NCBI RefSeq assembly: GCF_034351645.1
Contig: NZ_CP133782.1
Span: forward strand, 3,973,001-4,037,000
Direction: 5' to 3'
From: Pseudomonas sp. DC1.2
GTDB lineage: Bacteria > Pseudomonadota > Gammaproteobacteria > Pseudomonadales > Pseudomonadaceae
DNA: 64,000 nt
Part shown: one piece after another, positions 48,296 to 56,914 of the stretch
Position numbering within the stretch: position 1 is the first letter of the stretch
How the letters are laid out: each line of letters starts with the position of its first letter
Program-made: the position numbers and the translations under genes
Notes under the pieces: generated by a model
What the model was told of the DNA's origin: nothing
The model's database searches: none
What the model saw: only the letters and a program-made list of their open reading frames with translations

Positions 48296-48531
48296 TGTTA
48301 TGTCCTCATAAAGAAGAATACGGGTGATCGCCTCTTGCCAGTCTAGCCACAGCGCCCCATCGCGCGGCAGCACTATCAGAGGGCCGGTTGAACGCCCATG
48401 AGTTGCAGTGATAAAGCAGGCACCCCAACTATCACCGTACTGGATCGACTTGCATTCGCCGCATCAGCCGAACTTGCGACATCGCACTTGAAGGTCTATC
48501 AACAAGTCTTCATTCATCTTGAGTGCCCGTC

Positions 48532-49536
48532 ATGACTACCCAGACCAATCGCCAGTTCCTGCTTGCCAAACGCCCGGTGGGTCCGGCGACCCGCGAGACG
48601 TTCACCTACCAGGAAGTCCCCGTCGGCGAGCCGGGCTCGGGACAGATTCTGGTCAAGAACGAATACCTGTCTCTGGACCCGGCCATGCGTGGCTGGATGA
48701 ATGAGGGCAAGTCCTACATCCCCCCGGTCGGTATCGGTGAGGTAATGCGTGCATTGGGCGTAGGCAAGGTAGTGGCTTCAAACAACCCTAGCTTCGCCGT
48801 CGGGGACTACGTCAACGGTGCTCTCGGCGTGCAGGATTATTTCCTTGGCGAACCACGAGGTTTCTACAAGGTAGACCCGAAACTGGCGCCGCTGCCACGG
48901 TATTTGTCAGCCCTGGGCATGACTGGCATGACTGCCTATTTCGCCCTGCTCGATGTCGGTGTACCCAAGGCCGGCGACACCGTGGTGCTGTCAGGCGCGG
49001 CGGGCGCGGTGGGCAGCATTGCCGGGCAGATCGCCAAGCTCAAAGGCTGCCGCGTCATCGGCATCGCGGGCGGCGCGGACAAATGCAAGTTTTTGATCGA
49101 CGAACTGGGGTTTGACGGCGCCATCGACTACAAGAACGAAGACGTCCACGCGGGCCTCAAACGTGAGTGCCCGAAAGGCGTCGACGTGTATTTCGACAAC
49201 GTCGGCGGCGACATTCTCGATGCGGTCCTGAGCCGACTGAACCTCAAAGCGCGGGTAGTGATTTGCGGCGCTATCAGTCAGTACAACAACAAGGAAGCCG
49301 TCAAAGGACCGGCCAACTATCTTTCACTGCTGGTGAACCGCGCGCGGATGGAAGGCTTTGTGGTGATGGATTACGCCGCACAGTTCGCCGCTGCGGGGCA
49401 GGAAATGGCGGGATGGATGGCAACGGGGCAGCTAAAAAGCAAAGAGGACATCGTCGACGGATTGGAGACGTTTCCTGAGACGTTGATGAAATTGTTCAGT
49501 GGCGAGAACTTCGGGAAGCTGGTGCTGAAGGTTTAA
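48532..49536 (+). CDS. NADP-dependent MDR oxidoreductase (CurA/2-alkenal reductase type)
   Basis: A 334-residue zinc-independent medium-chain reductase. It has the YLSLDPAMRGWMNEGKSY element of this subfamily and the nucleotide-binding SGAAGAVGSIAGQIAKLKGC. The later VDVYFDNVGGDILDAVL is diagnostic. Members reduce double bonds of alkenals, curcumin or prostaglandin-like enones. It is divergent from the SDR with a 236-base gap in which I see no clear promoter. The ATG at 48532 is preferred over a GTG three codons earlier. Confidence 0.9.
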   Translation: MTTQTNRQFLLAKRPVGPATRETFTYQEVPVGEPGSGQILVKNEYLSLDPAMRGWMNEGKSYIPPVGIGEVMRALGVGKVVASNNPSFAVGDYVNGALGVQDYFLGEPRGFYKVDPKLAPLPRYLSALGMTGMTAYFALLDVGVPKAGDTVVLSGAAGAVGSIAGQIAKLKGCRVIGIAGGADKCKFLIDELGFDGAIDYKNEDVHAGLKRECPKGVDVYFDNVGGDILDAVLSRLNLKARVVICGAISQYNNKEAVKGPANYLSLLVNRARMEGFVVMDYAAQFAAAGQEMAGWMATGQLKSKEDIVDGLETFPETLMKLFSGENFGKLVLKV

Positions 49537-49578
49537 CGCACCGTCTGCCGCCATCACGAGCAAAAGGGGCGAGTGGCG

Positions 49579-50181
49579 CTATAAGGCGCGATCCGTATGA
49601 TTGCGCTGAAACACGTCCTCCCCCATCGCAGCGATCTGCCCCTCGATCAACGCTTCGAACGGTCTCAACAACGGTTCGAAGGTCTTCGGTGCTTCCAAGA
49701 TTTGCAGGGCCCGAACAATCGCCTCCACCGTCGACAACGCCCCAGGCTCCGGCGCCTTGCGCAACCGGTAGCGAGACACCGCGCCGCCGACCAGCGTCAC
49801 CCTCGGCAACGCCGCCAGCAGCGGGTTAAGGTGCAACATCTTGCGCGCCTTGCGCCATGTGCCGTCCGGAACCACCAGCAGCAACGGTTCGTCCGTCGCG
49901 CTATAGCACCGCATTGGCTGCGCATCCTCGGCGGGAAACAACAATCGCGCCGTATAACCTGGCTGATTCAGCAGTGCCGTTAAATCTTCAAACACCTCGC
50001 CCACTCTCAACTCGGCATTCTTCAACCCCAGCGCCGCCAGTCGCGCGGTGTTGAGCGCATGATTCACTTCGCTTGGATGCTGCAACAGCAAGACCCGGGT
50101 GCGGCTGTCGAGGCTCGGAATCAGCGAACAAAGGCAATGGGGTTGGGGGCGCAGGCAGCGCGGGCATTGAATTCTGGACAT
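49579..50181 (-). CDS. DTW-domain tRNA-uridine aminocarboxypropyltransferase (TapT/YfiP-like)
   Basis: A 200-residue SPOUT-related enzyme that makes acp3U in tRNA from SAM. Zinc cysteines are CPRC at residues 6-9 and CLCS near 16. The DxTW signature is in VVPDGTWRKARKM, followed by RYRLRKAPEPGALSTVEA. E. coli TapT modifies U47 of several tRNAs. It is convergent with the MDR reductase and is not linked to other RNA genes. Confidence 0.88.
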   Translation of the reverse strand: MSRIQCPRCLRPQPHCLCSLIPSLDSRTRVLLLQHPSEVNHALNTARLAALGLKNAELRVGEVFEDLTALLNQPGYTARLLFPAEDAQPMRCYSATDEPLLLVVPDGTWRKARKMLHLNPLLAALPRVTLVGGAVSRYRLRKAPEPGALSTVEAIVRALQILEAPKTFEPLLRPFEALIEGQIAAMGEDVFQRNHTDRAL

Positions 50182-50185
50182 CGTC

Positions 50186-51079
50186 TTAAGCCTGGTTGAG
50201 CTGCGCTTTAAGCAAATCGCGAAAAGTCTGGATCAGCGGTTCGCGACTGCGGCCACGGCGCACGATCATCGAAAACGGGGCCTGATAGCCAAAGGTCGCC
50301 GGCAGCAGCACGCGCAGGTCACCCTTATCGGCCCAAGCCTGAGCATAGTGCTCCGGCAAATAACCGATGTATGCACCGGACAGCACCAATATCAGTTGGG
50401 CTTCCATGCTTTCCACCGTGGCCGCGCTGTGTTTGAAACCATGGCGTGCCAGTTCGGCCTGACTCCAGTAGCCACGGCCGACCATGCGCTGCTGAGTGAT
50501 GACTTGTTCGGGAATGCGCCGCTCGGTAAACAGCGGATGTCGGCTGCTGCAATACAACCAGTGCTGTTCACGGTACAGCGGCATGTAGACCAGACCACTC
50601 ATGCGCGTTGAAAACGCACCGATGGCCAGGTCGAGGCGATTGTCCTGCACGCCGAGTTGCAGCTCATAAGGGCTCATGACCGACAGGTGCAAATGCACCG
50701 CCGGGTGTTCCTGACTGTAGGCGCCGATGGCTTCAGCGAAGGGCAAGGCCTTGTCGCTGACGGTGGAGTCGATGACTCCCAGGTTCAAAGTGCCGCGCAG
50801 TTCACCCTTGAGGGCCGCGGCGTATTGTTCAAACCCTTCGAGCTCACCCAAAAGGCGCAGCGTTTCTTGATGAAACAGCTCGCCTTTGCTGGTCAGGCTG
50901 AACCCGCCACGGCCGCGATGGCAAAGTACCAGGCCCAGCGCCGCTTCGAGCTGACTCATGTACGTGCTGATGGCCGAGGTCGAGAGATTGAGTTCGTGCT
51001 GGGCGCTGGCAAACCCCTGATGGCGAACCACGCTGACGAAGATGCGCAATAGTTTGAGGTCGGGTAAAGCGTTGGCCAT
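50186..51079 (-). CDS. gbuR: LysR-family regulator GbuR
   Basis: A 297-residue LTTR with HTH at about 5-65 (LKLLRIFVSVVRHQGFASAQ, then SAISTYMSQLEAALGLVLC). It is divergent from a gene almost identical to P. aeruginosa gbuA, the arrangement PA1422-PA1421. In that organism GbuR activates 4-guanidinobutyrase in response to 4-guanidinobutyrate. The operator-like dyad at 51141-51164 lies between the two genes. The ATG at 51077-51079 begins the domain; an upstream extension would lack sense. Confidence 0.87.
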   Translation of the reverse strand: MANALPDLKLLRIFVSVVRHQGFASAQHELNLSTSAISTYMSQLEAALGLVLCHRGRGGFSLTSKGELFHQETLRLLGELEGFEQYAAALKGELRGTLNLGVIDSTVSDKALPFAEAIGAYSQEHPAVHLHLSVMSPYELQLGVQDNRLDLAIGAFSTRMSGLVYMPLYREQHWLYCSSRHPLFTERRIPEQVITQQRMVGRGYWSQAELARHGFKHSAATVESMEAQLILVLSGAYIGYLPEHYAQAWADKGDLRVLLPATFGYQAPFSMIVRRGRSREPLIQTFRDLLKAQLNQA

Positions 51080-51140
51080 TGGGAAGGTTCCGTCTTTAGC
51101 GGGTGCGCACACGAACGCAAGTCTATCGCCGCGCCGCTCA

Positions 51141-51164
51141 TTAGTTTAGAAAAATCTGAACTAA
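51141..51164. promoter_or_regulatory. Operator-like dyad between gbuR and gbuA
   Basis: TTAGTT-T-AGA-AAAA-TCT-G-AACTAA is symmetric at 18 of 24 positions (all arm bases pair; only the two single bases and the centre do not). It lies 81-104 bases upstream of the gbuA start, a usual place for the LysR recognition site. I infer it is the GbuR site. Confidence 0.65.
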
Positions 51165-51244
51165 GTATTTGTCCGCAGCGATTCTTCCCACCCACTGCAT
51201 TTCGCAAAATCGCCCCCTAATACAAAAAAGATGAGGCCCTACCC

Positions 51245-52195
51245 GTGGACAAGATTCTTCACCAACCACTGGGCGGCAATGAAATGCCGCGCTTCGGCGG
51301 CATCGCCACCATGATGCGACTCCCCCACCTGCCCACCGCTGCTGGCCTGGACGCGGCTTTTATTGGCGTGCCGCTGGACATCGGCACGTCGCTACGCCCC
51401 GGCACTCGTTTCGGGCCGCGTGAGATCCGTGCCGAATCCGTCATGATCCGCCCCTACAACATGGCCACTGGCGCTGCACCGTTCGACTCGCTGTCGGTCG
51501 CCGACATAGGTGATGTGGCGATCAACACGTTCAACTTGCTGGATGCCGTGCGGATCATCGAAGAGTCCTACAACGCTATTCTCGAACACGATGTGATTCC
51601 CCTGACCCTGGGCGGCGATCACACCATTACTCTGCCCATCCTGCGTGCGATTCATAAAAAGCACGGCAAGGTGGGTTTGGTACATATCGACGCCCACGCC
51701 GACGTCAACGATCACATGTTTGGCGAGAAAATCGCCCACGGCACCACGTTCCGCCGTGCTGTTGAAGAAGGTCTCCTGGACTGCGATCGCGTGGTGCAAA
51801 TTGGTTTGAGGGCCCAGGGCTACACCGCTGAAGACTTCAACTGGAGCCGTAAACAAGGCTTCCGAGTGGTCCAGGCCGAAGAGTGCTGGCACAAATCGCT
51901 GGCGCCGTTGATGGCCGAGGTGCGCGAAAAAGTCGGCGGCGGTCCGGTGTACCTGAGTTTCGACATTGACGGCATCGATCCGGCCTGGGCTCCAGGCACT
52001 GGCACCCCGGAAATCGGCGGCCTGACGACCATTCAGGCGATCGAGATTGTCCGTGGCTGCCAAGACCTCGACCTGGTCGGATGCGATCTGGTAGAAGTCT
52101 CGCCCGCTTACGACACCAGCGGCAACACCTCGCTGCTGGCCGCCAACCTGCTGTACGAAATGCTCTGCGTACTGCCGGGCGTGGCCCACCGCTGA
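51245..52195 (+). CDS. gbuA: 4-Guanidinobutyrase (agmatinase family)
   Basis: A 316-residue manganese ureohydrolase that cleaves 4-guanidinobutyrate to urea and 4-aminobutyrate in the arginine dehydrogenase/transaminase pathways. Metal motifs are GGDHTI, HIDAHADVND and SFDIDGIDPAWAPGTGTPE. The N-terminus KILHQPLGGNEMPRFGGIATMMR is specific to GbuA, not agmatinase SpeB, by my recall of the PAO1 protein. The start is GTG at 51245. The next genes, spaced by 9, 54 and 67 bases, form its operon. Confidence 0.92.
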   Translation: MDKILHQPLGGNEMPRFGGIATMMRLPHLPTAAGLDAAFIGVPLDIGTSLRPGTRFGPREIRAESVMIRPYNMATGAAPFDSLSVADIGDVAINTFNLLDAVRIIEESYNAILEHDVIPLTLGGDHTITLPILRAIHKKHGKVGLVHIDAHADVNDHMFGEKIAHGTTFRRAVEEGLLDCDRVVQIGLRAQGYTAEDFNWSRKQGFRVVQAEECWHKSLAPLMAEVREKVGGGPVYLSFDIDGIDPAWAPGTGTPEIGGLTTIQAIEIVRGCQDLDLVGCDLVEVSPAYDTSGNTSLLAANLLYEMLCVLPGVAHR

Positions 52196-52204
52196 GAATC
52201 GGTC

Positions 52205-52627
52205 ATGAACGAACAGACTCAGGTACTCAGCGCTGCCGCTGAACTGGTATCGGCATTTGCCCGAAACGATCGCGCAGGCTACTTCGGTGCTTTCAGCGCC
52301 GATGCCAGCTTCGTGTTCTACACCCTCGAACAGCCTCTGCTGTCGCGCGATGCCTATCAGGCGTTGTGGGACAGTTGGCGGGCCGAGGATAGCTTCGAGG
52401 TGCTGTCATGTACCTCAAGCAACGCCTTTGTCAGCCTGCAAGGTGACGTGGCGATTTTCATCCATGACGTAGCCACCGAGCTGCGCCTGCAAGGGACGCG
52501 ACACTTCAGCCAGGAGCGCGAGACGATTGTTTTCAAAAAACAAGCGTCTGGCCCACAACAACAAGGCCATTGGCTGGCCTGCCACGAACATTTATCCGCA
52601 ATGCCGGAAGGGCTGCCACCCCCTTAG
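52205..52627 (+). CDS. SnoaL/NTF2-like protein of the gbu operon
   Basis: A 140-residue single-domain NTF2-like fold: ELVSAFARNDRAGYFGAFSADASFVFY is typical of this group (helix, then strand with a pocket), followed by TRHFSQERETIVFKK and WLACHEHLSAMP. No catalytic role can be named. It lies nine bases after gbuA, matching PAO1 PA1420, so it probably assists guanidinobutyrate use or sensing. The ATG overlaps no upstream gene. Confidence 0.85.
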   Translation: MNEQTQVLSAAAELVSAFARNDRAGYFGAFSADASFVFYTLEQPLLSRDAYQALWDSWRAEDSFEVLSCTSSNAFVSLQGDVAIFIHDVATELRLQGTRHFSQERETIVFKKQASGPQQQGHWLACHEHLSAMPEGLPPP

Positions 52628-52681
52628 CCAAACAGGTGACGCTCGCACACGATGAGCGCGCCTTTATGATCGGAGCTGATC

Positions 52682-54193
52682 ATGAATAAAAACAACAACG
52701 ACCAAAGCCTTACACGAATAGAAACCTATGGGGTAGAACAAATCCCAGACAGCGAACGCACCGCAGGCCCGACGGACTTGTTCCGGATGATCTTCGGCGG
52801 TTCAAACACGTTTGCCACCGCCGTGCTCGGTAGTTTCCCGGTGCTGTTCGGCCTGTCCTTTCAGGCGGGCGTCTGGGCAATCGTGCTAGGCGTGTTGCTG
52901 GGCTCGCTAATCCTGGCGCCGATGGGCCTGTTCGGCCCGCTGAACGGCACCAACAACGCGGTGTCGTCTGGCGCGCACTTCGGTGTGCATGGGCGGATCG
53001 TCGGTTCGTTCCTGTCACTGTTGACGGCTATCGCTTTCTTCTCGCTGTCAGTATGGAGTTCGGGGGATGCCCTCGTGGGTGGCGCCAAACGCCTGATCGG
53101 CCTACCGGAAACCGACCTGACCCTGGGACTGGCTTACGGTCTGTTTGCGATTCTGGTGCTGACGGTGTGTATTTACGGCTTCCGCTTTCTGTTGTGGGTC
53201 AACAAGATCGCGGTGTGGAGCGCCAGTCTGCTGTTTCTGCTGGGCATCTTCGCATTCGCCGGGCCTTTCGATGTGAACTACACCGGCACTGTGAGCATGG
53301 GCCAACCGGGTTTCTGGGCGGCCTTCATCGGCGCGGCACTGGTGGCCATGAGCAACCCGATTTCCTTCGGTGCGTTCCTCGGTGATTGGTCACGCTACAT
53401 CCCGCGTGACACGTCCAAGGGCCGGATCATGGCCGCCGTCGTCCTGTCGCAAATTGCCACGTTCATCCCGTTCCTGTTCGGCCTGACCACGGCCACCATT
53501 GTGGCGATCAAGGCGCCAGACTATATCGCCGCCAACAACTATGTCGGCGGTTTGCTGGCGGTGTCGCCCAACTGGTTCTTCCTGCCGGTGTGCATGATTG
53601 CGGTGATCGGCGGCATGTCCACCGGCACCACGTCGCTCTATGGCACCGGGCTGGACATGTCCAGCGTGTTCCCACGTCTACTGTCGCGGGTCAAAGCCAC
53701 GCTGCTGATCGGGCTGATGTCGATTGCCTTCATCTTCATCGGGCGCTTTGCGGCAAACCTGGTGCAGAGCGTATCGACGTTCGCCGTGCTGATCATCACC
53801 TGCACCACGCCATGGATGGTGATCATGATCATCGGCCTGGTGGTGCGGCGCGGCTTCTACTGCCCGGATGACCTGCAAGTGTTCACCCGTGGCGAGAAAG
53901 GTGGCCGTTACTGGTTCACCCATGGCTGGAACTGGCGCGGTCTTGGGGCCTGGATCCCGAGCGCACTGGTAGGTCTGTGCTTCGTGAACCTGCCGGGACA
54001 ATTTGTCGGTGTCCTCGGGAATTTGGCGGGGGGCATCGACATCAGCCTCCCCGTAACCCTGGGCCTTGCCTCGCTGGTGTACTTGGCGCTGCTCAGCTTG
54101 TTTCCAGAGCCAGCAGCCGTGTTCGGCCCAGACGATACACGCAGCAAGGGCACGGATTCGCTCGCAAAATCGACGATGCGACAAGCTGCCTGA
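52682..54193 (+). CDS. NCS1-type purine/cytosine permease-family transporter
   Basis: A 503-residue permease with about 12 membrane helices and the NCS1 elements of the cytosine/purine branch (LFGPLNGTNNAVSSGAHFG, SFGAFLGDWSRYIPRDTSKG). The N-terminus (GVEQIPDSERTAGPTDLFRMIFGGSN) is typical. GGAG precedes the ATG at 52682. It sits in the gbu operon, so guanidinobutyrate or a related guanidino compound is the likely substrate, by inference only. Confidence 0.88.
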   Translation: MNKNNNDQSLTRIETYGVEQIPDSERTAGPTDLFRMIFGGSNTFATAVLGSFPVLFGLSFQAGVWAIVLGVLLGSLILAPMGLFGPLNGTNNAVSSGAHFGVHGRIVGSFLSLLTAIAFFSLSVWSSGDALVGGAKRLIGLPETDLTLGLAYGLFAILVLTVCIYGFRFLLWVNKIAVWSASLLFLLGIFAFAGPFDVNYTGTVSMGQPGFWAAFIGAALVAMSNPISFGAFLGDWSRYIPRDTSKGRIMAAVVLSQIATFIPFLFGLTTATIVAIKAPDYIAANNYVGGLLAVSPNWFFLPVCMIAVIGGMSTGTTSLYGTGLDMSSVFPRLLSRVKATLLIGLMSIAFIFIGRFAANLVQSVSTFAVLIITCTTPWMVIMIIGLVVRRGFYCPDDLQVFTRGEKGGRYWFTHGWNWRGLGAWIPSALVGLCFVNLPGQFVGVLGNLAGGIDISLPVTLGLASLVYLALLSLFPEPAAVFGPDDTRSKGTDSLAKSTMRQAA

Positions 54194-54260
54194 TCCAACA
54201 CGCGCCCCCAGGGATTGCTGTTGACCTCACCATAAAAAAAATAATCGGAGACCTGCCACC

Positions 54261-55640
54261 ATGGCACTGGATTTATTTGTCGTCCTCATCTACGCCGCCG
54301 CGATGCTCGTGCTCGGCTACTACGGCATGCGCAAAGCCAAAACCAACGAAGACTATCTGGTCGCCGGGCGCAACCTGGGTCCGACCTTGTACATGGGCAC
54401 CATGGCCGCCACCGTTCTGGGCGGTGCATCCACCGTCGGCACCGTGCGCCTGGGTTACGTGCATGGTATTTCCGGCTTCTGGCTGTGTGCCGCGCTAGGT
54501 TGCGGGATCGTGGCGCTGAACCTTTTCCTGGCCAAACCGCTGCTCAAACTGAAGATTTATACCGTCACCCAGGTCCTGGAGAAACGCTATAACCCGATGG
54601 CCCGCTCCGCGAGCGCAGCGATCATGCTGGCCTACGCGCTGATGATCGGCGTAACCTCTATCCTGGCCATCGGCACGGTGCTGCAAGTGCTGTTCGGCCT
54701 GCCGTTCTGGATGTCGGTATTGCTCGGCGGTGGTGTAGTGGTGATCTATTCGACCCTCGGCGGCATGTGGTCGCTGACCCTGACCGACATCGTTCAGTTC
54801 GTCATCAAGACGGTCGGCCTAATGTTTATCCTGTTGCCAATCTGTCTGTACCGCGTCGGCGGCTGGGATGCGTTGGTGTTGAAACTGCCAGCGTCCAACT
54901 TCAGCTTCACCACCATTGGTTGGGACACCATCATCACCTACTTCATGATCTATTTTTTCGGGATCTTGATCGGCCAGGACATCTGGCAACGAGTGTTCAC
55001 CGTCAAGACCGCAAAAATCGCGCAGTACGCGGGGACCTTCGCCGGCTTCTACTGCATCCTTTACGGCCTGGCCTGCGCACTGATCGGCATGGCGGCTCAC
55101 GTCCTGATTCCGGATCTGGACAACGTCAACAACGCCTTCGCCGCCATCGTCAAACTGTCCCTGCCGGACGGCGTCCGTGGCCTGGTGATCGCTGCCGCGC
55201 TGGCGGCCATGATGTCCACCGCCAGCGCGGGGCTGCTGGCGGCGTCCACAACGCTGACCGAAGACCTGCTGCCGAAATTGCGCGGCGGTAAGCCGTCGAG
55301 CCTGAACATCAACCGTCTGTTCACACTGCTGACCGGCATCGCGGTGCTGGGTATCGCCTTGGTGGTCAACGATGTGATCAGCGCACTGACCCTGGCCTAC
55401 AACCTGTTGGTAGGCGGCATGCTTATCCCGCTGATGGGTGCAATTTTCTGGAAACGCGCGACCACTTCCGGCGCCATCGCCAGCATGGGCATGGGCTTCG
55501 CCACCGCACTGGTGTTCATGCTCAAGGACGGCCTGGATGCCAACACGCCGATTTACTACAGCCTGGGCGTGGGACTGGTGAGCTTCGTCCTGGTCAGCCT
55601 GTTGTCTCGTCGCCCAGTCATGGTGGCGAGCGCGATCTAA
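54261..55640 (+). CDS. Sodium:solute symporter (SSS family)
   Basis: A 459-residue symporter with about 12-13 helices and the SSS signature (YLVAGRNLGPTLYMGTMAATVLGGASTVG, AAALAAMMSTASAGLLAASTTLTEDLL). The last gene of the gbu operon, as in PAO1 PA1418. Together with the NCS1 permease it gives two different sodium- or proton-coupled uptake routes for one catabolic enzyme. GGAG lies upstream of the ATG. Confidence 0.9.
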   Translation: MALDLFVVLIYAAAMLVLGYYGMRKAKTNEDYLVAGRNLGPTLYMGTMAATVLGGASTVGTVRLGYVHGISGFWLCAALGCGIVALNLFLAKPLLKLKIYTVTQVLEKRYNPMARSASAAIMLAYALMIGVTSILAIGTVLQVLFGLPFWMSVLLGGGVVVIYSTLGGMWSLTLTDIVQFVIKTVGLMFILLPICLYRVGGWDALVLKLPASNFSFTTIGWDTIITYFMIYFFGILIGQDIWQRVFTVKTAKIAQYAGTFAGFYCILYGLACALIGMAAHVLIPDLDNVNNAFAAIVKLSLPDGVRGLVIAAALAAMMSTASAGLLAASTTLTEDLLPKLRGGKPSSLNINRLFTLLTGIAVLGIALVVNDVISALTLAYNLLVGGMLIPLMGAIFWKRATTSGAIASMGMGFATALVFMLKDGLDANTPIYYSLGVGLVSFVLVSLLSRRPVMVASAI

Positions 55641-55668
55641 GCTGGTCCTGTCGCTACAACGTTCTTCA

Positions 55669-55703
55669 ACGGGTGTGGCAGTGGTTGTCACACCCGTTTT
55701 TTT
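55669..55703 (+). terminator. Terminator of the gbu operon
   Basis: ACGGGTGTG and CACACCCGT form the stem, followed by seven T residues. It lies directly before the next plus-strand gene, whose ATG is 17 bases further on. Confidence 0.85.
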
Positions 55704-55719
55704 ACTTGGAGAACAGCCT

Positions 55720-56445
55720 ATGAAGATCGTCAGCCGCGATCAGTGGTTCGAGGTCAAACAACTCAGTGACGACATTCGCCTGATTCATGAGCCTTACATC
55801 CGCCCCTTCTACCGCTGCAACCTGTGGCACATTCAGGGTCGTGACAAAGATTTGCTGCTGGACAGCGGTTCCGGGCTGGTGAGCTTGCGCGAGCAACTGC
55901 CGTGGATCACCGAGCGGCCGCTGGCGGCGGTCGCCAGTCACTGCCATTTCGATCATATCGCCGGCCATCACGAATTTCCTGAACGCTTGGTACACCCGGC
56001 AGAAGCGCAGATCCTCGCTAAGCCTGACGGGATAAATACCTTGGCCACGGCGTTTGTCGGTGACGAGATGTTCGAAGCCCATCCCGATTGCCCGCTGTGC
56101 TATGCGGAATATCAGGTGAAAGGCGCGCCGGCCACAGGGCTGATTGAAGAAGGCGATGTGCTGGATCTGGGTAATCGGGTATTACAGGTTTTGCATACAC
56201 CGGGCCATTCACCGGGCGGTATCAGCCTGTATGAAGCAACCACCGAAACCCTGTTCAGCGGTGACATCATCTACGACGGGCCGCTGATCGAAGACGCCTA
56301 CCACTCCAACGTCGAGGACTACGCCCGCAGCTTGCAGCGATTGCGCACGCTGCCAATCCGCACCGTGCATGGCGGGCATTTCGGAAGTTTTTCCGGGGAG
56401 CATTTGCGAGCGATGATTGAACAATGGTTGCGGCGCCATAGCTGA
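55720..56445 (+). CDS. Metallo-beta-lactamase fold hydrolase
   Basis: A 241-residue MBL-fold enzyme. The metal motif SHCHFDHIAGHH (HxHxDH), His in HTPGHSPGGIS, Asp in FSGDIIYDGP and the final His in TVHGGHFGSFSG are complete, so it should be active. It resembles glyoxalase II and lactonase-like groups; the substrate is unknown. The ATG at 55720 has GGAG upstream; the frame upstream overlaps the terminator and is not coding. Confidence 0.88.
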   Translation: MKIVSRDQWFEVKQLSDDIRLIHEPYIRPFYRCNLWHIQGRDKDLLLDSGSGLVSLREQLPWITERPLAAVASHCHFDHIAGHHEFPERLVHPAEAQILAKPDGINTLATAFVGDEMFEAHPDCPLCYAEYQVKGAPATGLIEEGDVLDLGNRVLQVLHTPGHSPGGISLYEATTETLFSGDIIYDGPLIEDAYHSNVEDYARSLQRLRTLPIRTVHGGHFGSFSGEHLRAMIEQWLRRHS

Positions 56446-56517
56446 GGCCCAAGGATGAGGCCAAGCCCGGTTGCTTACTGCACTTTTTGAGACAGATGAA
56501 ATAGCCTGTGACGAGAT

Positions 56518-56561
56518 GGCTTGTCTGCATCAAGCCGCTAAACGCCCCCAAACCGTTTAGC
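56518..56561 (-). promoter_or_regulatory. Two adjacent perfect hairpins downstream of the PA1414-like gene
   Basis: GGCTTG/CAAGCC (56518-56536) and GCTAAACG/CGTTTAGC (56537-56561) stand side by side. Neither has a T-run on either strand. On the minus strand they lie in the 3' region of the small gene, where P. aeruginosa makes the sRNA SicX. They may therefore belong to a comparable 3'-derived RNA, by inference. Confidence 0.4.
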
Positions 56562-56617
56562 CAGGTTTAGTCAGGCAGGCAACATCAGCAGACTTTACGA
56601 CGGCTTTGCAGTAGACA

Positions 56618-56647
56618 GCAGAACGGGGGCAAGCCCCCTGGCCACAA
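56618..56647. repeat. REP palindrome
   Basis: GGGGGC-AA-GCCCCC with flanks matching the fluorescens REP type (read on the minus strand: GTGGCCAGGGGGCTTGCCCC). It abuts the stop codon of the 42-residue gene. REP hairpins at gene ends can stabilise mRNA. Confidence 0.7.
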
Positions 56648-56776
56648 CTACCGGCGGCGCGGCTGACGCCGGCGTTGCTCGTCGTCAGTGCGAATAGGCA
56701 CAGGTTGCAGAGGCGGCTCGATCAAACCGAGTGCGACACCCAGATCATGCAGCCAATTTTGGATTTTCTCTTTCAT
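56648..56776 (-). CDS. 42-residue basic small protein (PA1414-like)
   Basis: A short gene with an N-terminal amphipathic helix (MKEKIQNWLHDLGVALGL), a proline turn (IEPPLQPVPIRT) and an arginine-rich tail (DDEQRRRQPRRR). AGGGGG sits four bases before the ATG, a strong ribosome-binding site. Its place between an MBL-fold gene and a LysR gene equals PAO1 PA1414, whose transcript is strongly induced without oxygen and gives the sRNA SicX from its 3' part. I did not find a convincing Anr box upstream. The protein function is unknown. Confidence 0.72.
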   Translation of the reverse strand: MKEKIQNWLHDLGVALGLIEPPLQPVPIRTDDEQRRRQPRRR

Positions 56777-56914
56777 GGTGCCCCCTTTAGGGTAGTGCTG
56801 AGTGGCGGAATTCTGTAGCCACTTCGCACTGATAATAGTCCGAAGTCCTACGCAATGCTCGCCGAAGATCGCAATGATCTGTTACTGAATCGATCCAAAT
56901 TACCCACCATTAGT

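Noticed and set aside
51392..52189. A 265-codon frame antisense to gbuA
   Set aside because: It lacks any recognisable motif and fully overlaps a conserved enzyme gene.
54819..55691. A 290-codon frame antisense to the SSS symporter
   Set aside because: His/Asp/Gln-rich composition without hydrophobic core is the usual mirror of a membrane protein gene. The plus-strand symporter is certain.
56446..56647. Intrinsic terminator for the MBL-fold gene
   Set aside because: Hairpins exist (56518-56561) but no T-run follows on either strand.
56777..56914. Anr/FNR box before the PA1414-like gene
   Set aside because: TTGGATCGATTCAG near 56885 has only three matches in each half to TTGAT-N4-ATCAA and is too far from a good -10 box.
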